Part shown: positions 59,993 to 64,000 of the stretch, piece by piece
Layout: each line of letters opens with the position of its first letter
Numbering within the stretch: the stretch's first letter is position 1
Origin: Lachnospiraceae bacterium G41
GTDB taxonomy: Bacteria > Bacillota > Clostridia > Lachnospirales > Lachnospiraceae
Direction: 5' to 3'
DNA length: 64,000 nucleotides
Assembly: GCA_900100245.1 (NCBI GenBank)
Contig: FNEU01000001.1
Location: forward strand, 248,001 to 312,000
Translations under genes and position numbers: made by a program
The notes under the pieces: generated by a model
The model's database searches: none
Told to the model about the DNA's origin: nothing
What the model saw: only the letters and a program-made list of their open reading frames with translations

Positions 59993-61240
59993 TTACTCTT
60001 CTGTTTTCCTGACGGCATCAATTCTCTGCGACAATGTCGGGTGAGAATGTTCCAGCGCCACCACAAAAGGATGCGGATTTAAGTTTGTCAGAGCATCTCT
60101 GCTTAGCTGCTTTAGCGCTCCGATTAAGGATTCGCCGTATCCTTCTTTGGCAGCGAAAGCATCAGCCTGATATTCGAATGTTCTTGAAATCTTATTGGAT
60201 ATAAGATCAAATACTCTGCTTAACGGCCAGCTTATCATCGTAAGAATTGTAAATGCAAAATAGTAATTAACCTCTTTGAATCCGAACGCTTCACAAATAG
60301 CCGGAATATTCAGTATTACTCCCAACGCAAGAATCAGAATAATAATTCTGAAAAACGAAAACCAGATTGTTTTAAATACATGCTTATATTTTGCATGTCC
60401 GAATTCATGTGCAAATACAGCAACAATTTTATCAGTTGAATAATTGTTCACAAGATTATCATCAAGAGATATTGTTTTCTTGCCGATTCCCGTACAGAAT
60501 GCATTCGATCTTGTAGTTCTTTTAGAAGCATCCATTACATATATCTGTTTGATTTTGACATTGTATTTGCGGCAGAGTTCAGTGAGTTTGTCACGAAGCT
60601 CGCCTTCTTCAAGCGGAGTGAATTTGTTGAAAATTCTCATTATCGGAAGCGACATAAAAGCAATAAATACATTAAAAAGAATTATCGCCGCAACGGTCGC
60701 AAAAATACCCCAGTTTCCAATGGTCTCAAAGAAAAACATTATAGCAAAGAAAAGTATTACAGACAGAATCAAACCTATTAAAAAAGATTTTAAAATATCA
60801 AGTATAAAAGTCTTAATTGTTGTTTTGTTAAAACCATACTTCTCTTCTATCACAAAATTCTGATAATAATCAAACGGTATCGAGATTAACGTGGAAACTA
60901 ACGTAAATACAAGTATTAAAAAGATGTAATTGTAAATATTTCCAAATTTACCGCCCGCTACCGGGATAAAAGAATCGAAATCAATCAGATAAAATACTCT
61001 AGCATGAATATTGAAAATCAAAAGAAGCAAAGTAATTAAAGCGCTGACAAGAGTCTGAATAGCGCTGAACTTCTTGGAATCGTTTCTGTAATTAATCCAC
61101 TTGTTATATTTATCTTCGTCGTATACGTCTTTTACGTTCTCCGGAAGAGGTTTCTTAACGTATGAATCGTTTAGTTTTACGAGGACAAAATCAAAAACAT
61201 TTTCAAGTATGTATGAAATTAATAGAAATATTTTAATCAT
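59993..61240 (-). CDS. M48 family metalloprotease, Ste24-like
   Basis: 415 residues with an N-terminal five- to six-segment membrane region (M48 N domain) and a catalytic zinc domain, FAHEFGHAKYKH, with the third ligand in RTFEYQADAFAAKEG. The layout is that of CAAX prenyl protease 1/Ste24 rather than short HtpX. It probably clears membrane proteins on the cytosolic face. The closing HPFVVALEHSHPTLSQRIDAV is typical. Confidence 0.92.
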   Translation of the reverse strand: MIKIFLLISYILENVFDFVLVKLNDSYVKKPLPENVKDVYDEDKYNKWINYRNDSKKFSAIQTLVSALITLLLLIFNIHARVFYLIDFDSFIPVAGGKFGNIYNYIFLILVFTLVSTLISIPFDYYQNFVIEEKYGFNKTTIKTFILDILKSFLIGLILSVILFFAIMFFFETIGNWGIFATVAAIILFNVFIAFMSLPIMRIFNKFTPLEEGELRDKLTELCRKYNVKIKQIYVMDASKRTTRSNAFCTGIGKKTISLDDNLVNNYSTDKIVAVFAHEFGHAKYKHVFKTIWFSFFRIIILILALGVILNIPAICEAFGFKEVNYYFAFTILTMISWPLSRVFDLISNKISRTFEYQADAFAAKEGYGESLIGALKQLSRDALTNLNPHPFVVALEHSHPTLSQRIDAVRKTEE

Positions 61241-61271
61241 TTAATGCCTCATTTCGCTAAGTTCTAATGTC

Positions 61272-61310
61272 AAAGGACCTTGAAATAATATCATATTCCA
61301 AGGTCCTTTT
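61272..61310 (-). terminator. terminator after the aquaporin gene
   Basis: AAAGGACCTTG and CAAGGTCCTTT arms around a 16-nt loop; the T-run is short on the minus strand. Confidence 0.65.
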
Positions 61311-61340
61311 CAATCAATTAACTTTTAACGAAAATCTATT

Positions 61341-62039
61341 TTATTTCTTAGCCTTGTCTTCTTTTTCAAGGAAGTTATAAATAACCGAAGCGAAAGCACC
61401 GCCTGCCAAAGGTCCTACGATAAAGATCCAGAGATCTTTGATAGGGCCCGCATTGCCTGAAATTAATGCGCAAAGAGCAGGTCCGAAGCTTCTTGCAGGG
61501 TTAACTGATGTTCCTGTAAGAGCGATACCGAAAATGTGGATTAATACAAGTGAAAGACCGATGATAAGTCCGCCGAATGAACCGTGATTAGCTTTCTTGC
61601 TTGTAACACCAAGGATAATAAGAACAAATACAAATGTAAGGATGAATTCAACGATTAATGCTGCGGGAATACTTCCATTAACGCCTGCGATGCCGTTAGA
61701 TCCGAATCCGCCTGTTTGGTCTTCGATTTCAGCAACGCCAAAAATCAAAGCAAGGATTCCGCCGCCAAGCCATGCGCCAATGCACTGAGCAAGTACATAA
61801 AGTCCGAAATCTGCAGCGCTCATTCCTTTGCTCATAAATACTGCAAGAGATACAGCGGGATTGATGTGACATCCGGAGATATTTCCGATGCAATATGCCA
61901 TTCCAACGATTACCAAACCAAAAGCAAGAGCTGTAAGAAGATATCCGCCCCAATGTTCACAGCCTGTAATCATAGCCGTTCCGCAGCCGAATACTACGAG
62001 AACGCAAGTACCGATTAATTCTGCAATAAATTTTTTCAT
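61341..62039 (-). CDS. MIP-family aquaporin (AqpZ-like)
   Basis: 232 residues, six membrane segments. Two half-helix motifs: HINPAVSLAVF and VNPARSFGPAL. The GTSVNPARSFGPAL form is that of water-selective AqpZ-like proteins; glycerol facilitators usually have Asp after the second NPAR. Provides water flux in osmotic change. The ribosome binding site is GGAGG. No metabolic gene adjoins it, which agrees with a water channel over GlpF. Confidence 0.92.
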   Translation of the reverse strand: MKKFIAELIGTCVLVVFGCGTAMITGCEHWGGYLLTALAFGLVIVGMAYCIGNISGCHINPAVSLAVFMSKGMSAADFGLYVLAQCIGAWLGGGILALIFGVAEIEDQTGGFGSNGIAGVNGSIPAALIVEFILTFVFVLIILGVTSKKANHGSFGGLIIGLSLVLIHIFGIALTGTSVNPARSFGPALCALISGNAGPIKDLWIFIVGPLAGGAFASVIYNFLEKEDKAKK

Positions 62040-62093
62040 ACAATTCCTCCTTTGTTATCTATAAAATAAGTCATTGCGACATTATTTACACTA

Positions 62094-62303
62094 TCACTCT
62101 TTGATTTCTACAGCTTCAGGCAATTTGCCTTTGTTCGCAAATTTCTCTTTTATGGAATCAAGGATATTCTCAGGAAGCGAAAATACTTTTTCGATAAGAA
62201 AATCAAGAACCTTCTCCGTAAAATGGATAATGATTCTACCAAGAATAAATACCAATATAAACGGCAATGCCGCACTTATTAAAATTGCGCTCAGAGTAAT
62301 CAT
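62094..62303 (-). CDS. small single-pass membrane protein
   Basis: 69 residues from the ATG at 62303, which has GGAGG; the frame is open for 26 more codons, but those lie in the AT-rich promoter area. One long hydrophobic segment (residues 2-23) followed by an amphipathic helix (FTEKVLDFLIEKVFSLPENILDSIKEK). Unknown family. Confidence 0.65.
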   Translation of the reverse strand: MITLSAILISAALPFILVFILGRIIIHFTEKVLDFLIEKVFSLPENILDSIKEKFANKGKLPEAVEIKE

Positions 62304-62398
62304 AAAATCCTCCGATAAACAGGTTAGAATTGTCAAATAAAACCATAAATTATTATACACCAATATAAAAAAAGTGACCATAAAAAAATAAATAAAAA

Positions 62399-62434
62399 AA
62401 GACTTTAGAAGTTTAATTCCAAAGCCTTTTTCTA
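62399..62434 (-). terminator. terminator after the 62445 gene
   Basis: GGCTTTGGAA and TTCTAAAGTC arms (minus strand, mismatches) followed by seven T. Confidence 0.65.
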
Positions 62435-62444
62435 AAAGATTCTT

Positions 62445-63134
62445 TTATAATCCATCAACATAATAATACGAATACCATTCATCTCCAAGTTCTATTTTCG
62501 TGGCGTATTTTTTATATTCTTTGGGAAAATTATCCATAACTCCAAGAGTTCTGCTCTTATCTCGAGACATAATAACTTGTCCTTTGGTGCATTCAGCATC
62601 GTGAAAAATAACCTCACTTTGAGTGACAGATATTTCATATAAACCTGAATTTGCACCGGCAAATTTATAAGAAGTATCTTTGATTATTTCCAGGCACTCT
62701 GTTTCTTCATCCGTTAAAGGCACATTTTCATAACAATAATCTCGACCGGCGAGATATATTCGATTAATTATATATTTTTTTTGTTCATCGTCATATTTAA
62801 AAACAAAAGAGGAATTATAATCATTTTCTTCCTGTATAACGATTAGTTTGTCGGCTATGGTCTGATAACATTCTTTGCACTGAATAAACTCACTTCTGCA
62901 CTCTCTTGCCTGTCTAAAATTACTTAATAAATTTCCGATAATCGGAACACCAACAAATACCAATAAAGCAGCCGAGGAAATTATCAGAATTATTAATTCA
63001 GGTTTTTTTGAATTTTTTTCATTAATTTTTCTTACAATACGAATTATTATGCAGATTAAAATACCCAGTAATAAAAGCACAATAATTGGGTAAAAACCGA
63101 AACAATACAAATCGAAGATTAAATCACCAATCAT
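62445..63134 (-). CDS. membrane protein of unknown family
   Basis: 229 residues. Two hydrophobic segments (10-35 and 48-72), then a soluble domain of about 150 residues with four or five Cys (ECRSEFIQCKECYQTI, DYCYENV) and many Tyr. I do not recognise it. By the positive-inside rule the basic stretch between the segments is cytosolic, so the soluble part is likely outside. The gene stands alone with its own terminator. Confidence 0.7.
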   Translation of the reverse strand: MIGDLIFDLYCFGFYPIIVLLLLGILICIIIRIVRKINEKNSKKPELIILIISSAALLVFVGVPIIGNLLSNFRQARECRSEFIQCKECYQTIADKLIVIQEENDYNSSFVFKYDDEQKKYIINRIYLAGRDYCYENVPLTDEETECLEIIKDTSYKFAGANSGLYEISVTQSEVIFHDAECTKGQVIMSRDKSRTLGVMDNFPKEYKKYATKIELGDEWYSYYYVDGL

Positions 63135-63200
63135 TATTTATCCTCACTCATTTCAGCATATCATCAATCAAGTCTTATAATCGGTGAAACCTTAAATAGC

Positions 63201-63764
63201 CTACATCAGTTTCTCGTCGTAAATCGCTCTCTGGCCGCCTACATATTTAGGGCGGTGTCTCGCGCAGATAATGGGTGCTTCGCCTATTTTTCGTAAGGAA
63301 ATTCTCATAGGTACTACGACACTGTGCATATGCATTCCAATCATTGTACCGCCAATATCTATGCCTGCATCAGCCTTTTGGTTAAGGCTTTCAACAAGTA
63401 CGGGATCGTCGAATCTCTCAAAGCAAACTGTCGCAAAAGCTCCGCCTGCATGATTGGGCTGAGGAATTGCATTTACCTGTTCTAAGCCGTATTTAATCAT
63501 GGTTTCTCTTTCAACAACCAGTGCTCTGTTTAAATGCTCGCAACACTGTGCGGCAGCAAAAATACCCTTTTCTTTTAGGATGGGAATAATACCGTCATAT
63601 ACTGCATTTGCGGAATCAAGATTTGTCGCGGTTCCGATTTGCGAACCGAGAATTTCACTTGATGAACAGCCGATTACGAATATATCCCCGGGATTAAGTC
63701 TTGCTCCCTCTAAAATCTCTGTAACAGCCTTTTTGCTCTGAGCGGTAATTTCTTTTAAATCCAT
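63201..63764 (-). CDS. YwlG/TIGR01440 family protein
   Basis: 187 residues. A single domain with FVIGCSSSEILGSQIGTATN, AAQCCEHLNRALVVER and GGTIGMHMHSVVVP-like DIGGTMIGMHMHSVVVP. Widely conserved in Firmicutes with no proven function; the conserved Cys pair and His residues suggest a metal or thiol site. About 170 nt separate its start from the divergent gene at the right edge. Confidence 0.92.
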   Translation of the reverse strand: MDLKEITAQSKKAVTEILEGARLNPGDIFVIGCSSSEILGSQIGTATNLDSANAVYDGIIPILKEKGIFAAAQCCEHLNRALVVERETMIKYGLEQVNAIPQPNHAGGAFATVCFERFDDPVLVESLNQKADAGIDIGGTMIGMHMHSVVVPMRISLRKIGEAPIICARHRPKYVGGQRAIYDEKLM

Positions 63765-63874
63765 AATAGAATCCTTTCAATGTATTTCGTTTAGTAATTG
63801 ATTTCACTTTCATAATTATATCACAATAAAACAATAAGGCTACTTTTTCGCTTAAGAGCATGTAAATATTTTAG

Positions 63875-63904
63875 GTATCTTTTTCACAGATACTATGTTA
63901 TAAT
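63875..63904 (+). promoter_or_regulatory. promoter and dyad of the TM1266-type gene
   Basis: A -10 TATAAT at 63899-63904, with GTATCT-N7-AGATAC (63875-63893) in the spacer and -35 area. It could be an operator for the gene's own product or another repressor. Confidence 0.45.
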
Positions 63905-63937
63905 CACAACAGAATTTAATCATAGTGAGGAAATCAT

Positions 63938-64000
63938 ATGGAAACACGTGCTGCAGTTATTGCAATTATCGTGGAAAACGATGATTCCGCCAACGAGATT
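63938..64000 (+). CDS. TM1266-type iron-only hydrogenase system regulator, 5' end
   Basis: The first 21 residues (METRAAVIAIIVEN, then DDSANEI) match the start of the small 'iron-only hydrogenase system regulator' family, an ACT-like protein of about 80 residues. It is normally encoded with hydrogenase maturases HydE/F/G. AGG lies 8 nt upstream of the ATG. The rest is outside the window. If right, maturase genes should follow. Confidence 0.72.
   Translation, partial: METRAAVIAIIVENDDSANEI

Overview
The window is AT-rich DNA from a strictly fermentative, anaerobic low-GC Gram-positive bacterium. It is most likely a clostridium of the Lachnospiraceae type. The reasons are strong AGGAGG-like ribosome binding sites, an AdhE, a trimeric NADH-linked [FeFe] hydrogenase (HydABC), a second 'sensory' hydrogenase locus, a PadR/DUF1700/DUF4097 operon, a CIRCE-controlled clpB and DUF6077-like membrane proteins. 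I cannot name the species from sequence alone. There are two tRNA genes (Trp, Gly), no rRNA, no CRISPR, and no recognisable transposase or phage gene.

Layout. 1-2.1 kb: the N-terminal two thirds of adhE (minus strand, running off the left edge) and tRNA-Trp. 2.1-11.6 kb: one co-directional minus-strand set of nine genes for surface-polysaccharide export. It holds an ABC-2 permease (Wzm-like), a Wzt-like ATPase with a C-terminal cargo domain, a WbdD-like methyltransferase/kinase, polytopic GT-C/DUF6077-type membrane proteins, a papain-fold protein and a lipoprotein carrying an intact barnase-type ribonuclease. 11.6-19.5 kb: an AlkD-like protein, a type IV pilin, a DUF4214 surface protein behind a c-di-GMP-I riboswitch with its own terminator, an SDR, an SCP2 protein and an ABC exporter.

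19.5-33.8 kb: a minus-strand sulfur/cysteine locus. It contains a cystine-type ABC transporter preceded by a short cysteine-rich leader ORF, four glutathionyl-hydroquinone-reductase-like proteins, PatB/MalY, a LysR regulator, CysK, and a rhodanese-TtcA fusion with a truncated HD-domain ORF in front. Shared dyads lie upstream of these operons. 34-46 kb: a lipoprotein, a rhodanese, tRNA-Gly, the PadR-DUF1700-DUF4097 operon, clpB, a GGDEF cyclase, an ABC-F protein, a PHP-HAD fusion and maf. 46-50 kb: alaS and a CAP-domain lipoprotein.

50-59.5 kb: a hydrogenase region with two divergent operons. The minus operon is hydC-HATPase-ferredoxin-hydB-hydA, with a Rex-like site by hydC. The plus operon is DRTGG-HATPase-sensory hydrogenase-DRTGG-PHP-SDR. 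59.5-60 kb: a gene-free stretch with a four-copy array of 62-63 bp period. 60-64 kb: an M48 protease, an aquaporin, small membrane proteins, a YwlG homologue and, at the right edge, the start of a TM1266-type hydrogenase-system regulator.

How it fits together. AdhE and HydABC are both NADH-linked electron sinks, and both have Rex-like operators. The sulfur locus would import cystine, make and cleave cysteine, and perhaps handle thiol adducts through the four GST-fold proteins. The riboswitch, the pilin and the GGDEF enzyme suggest c-di-GMP control of surface attachment. All functional statements come from residue-level recognition by eye; no database search was run.
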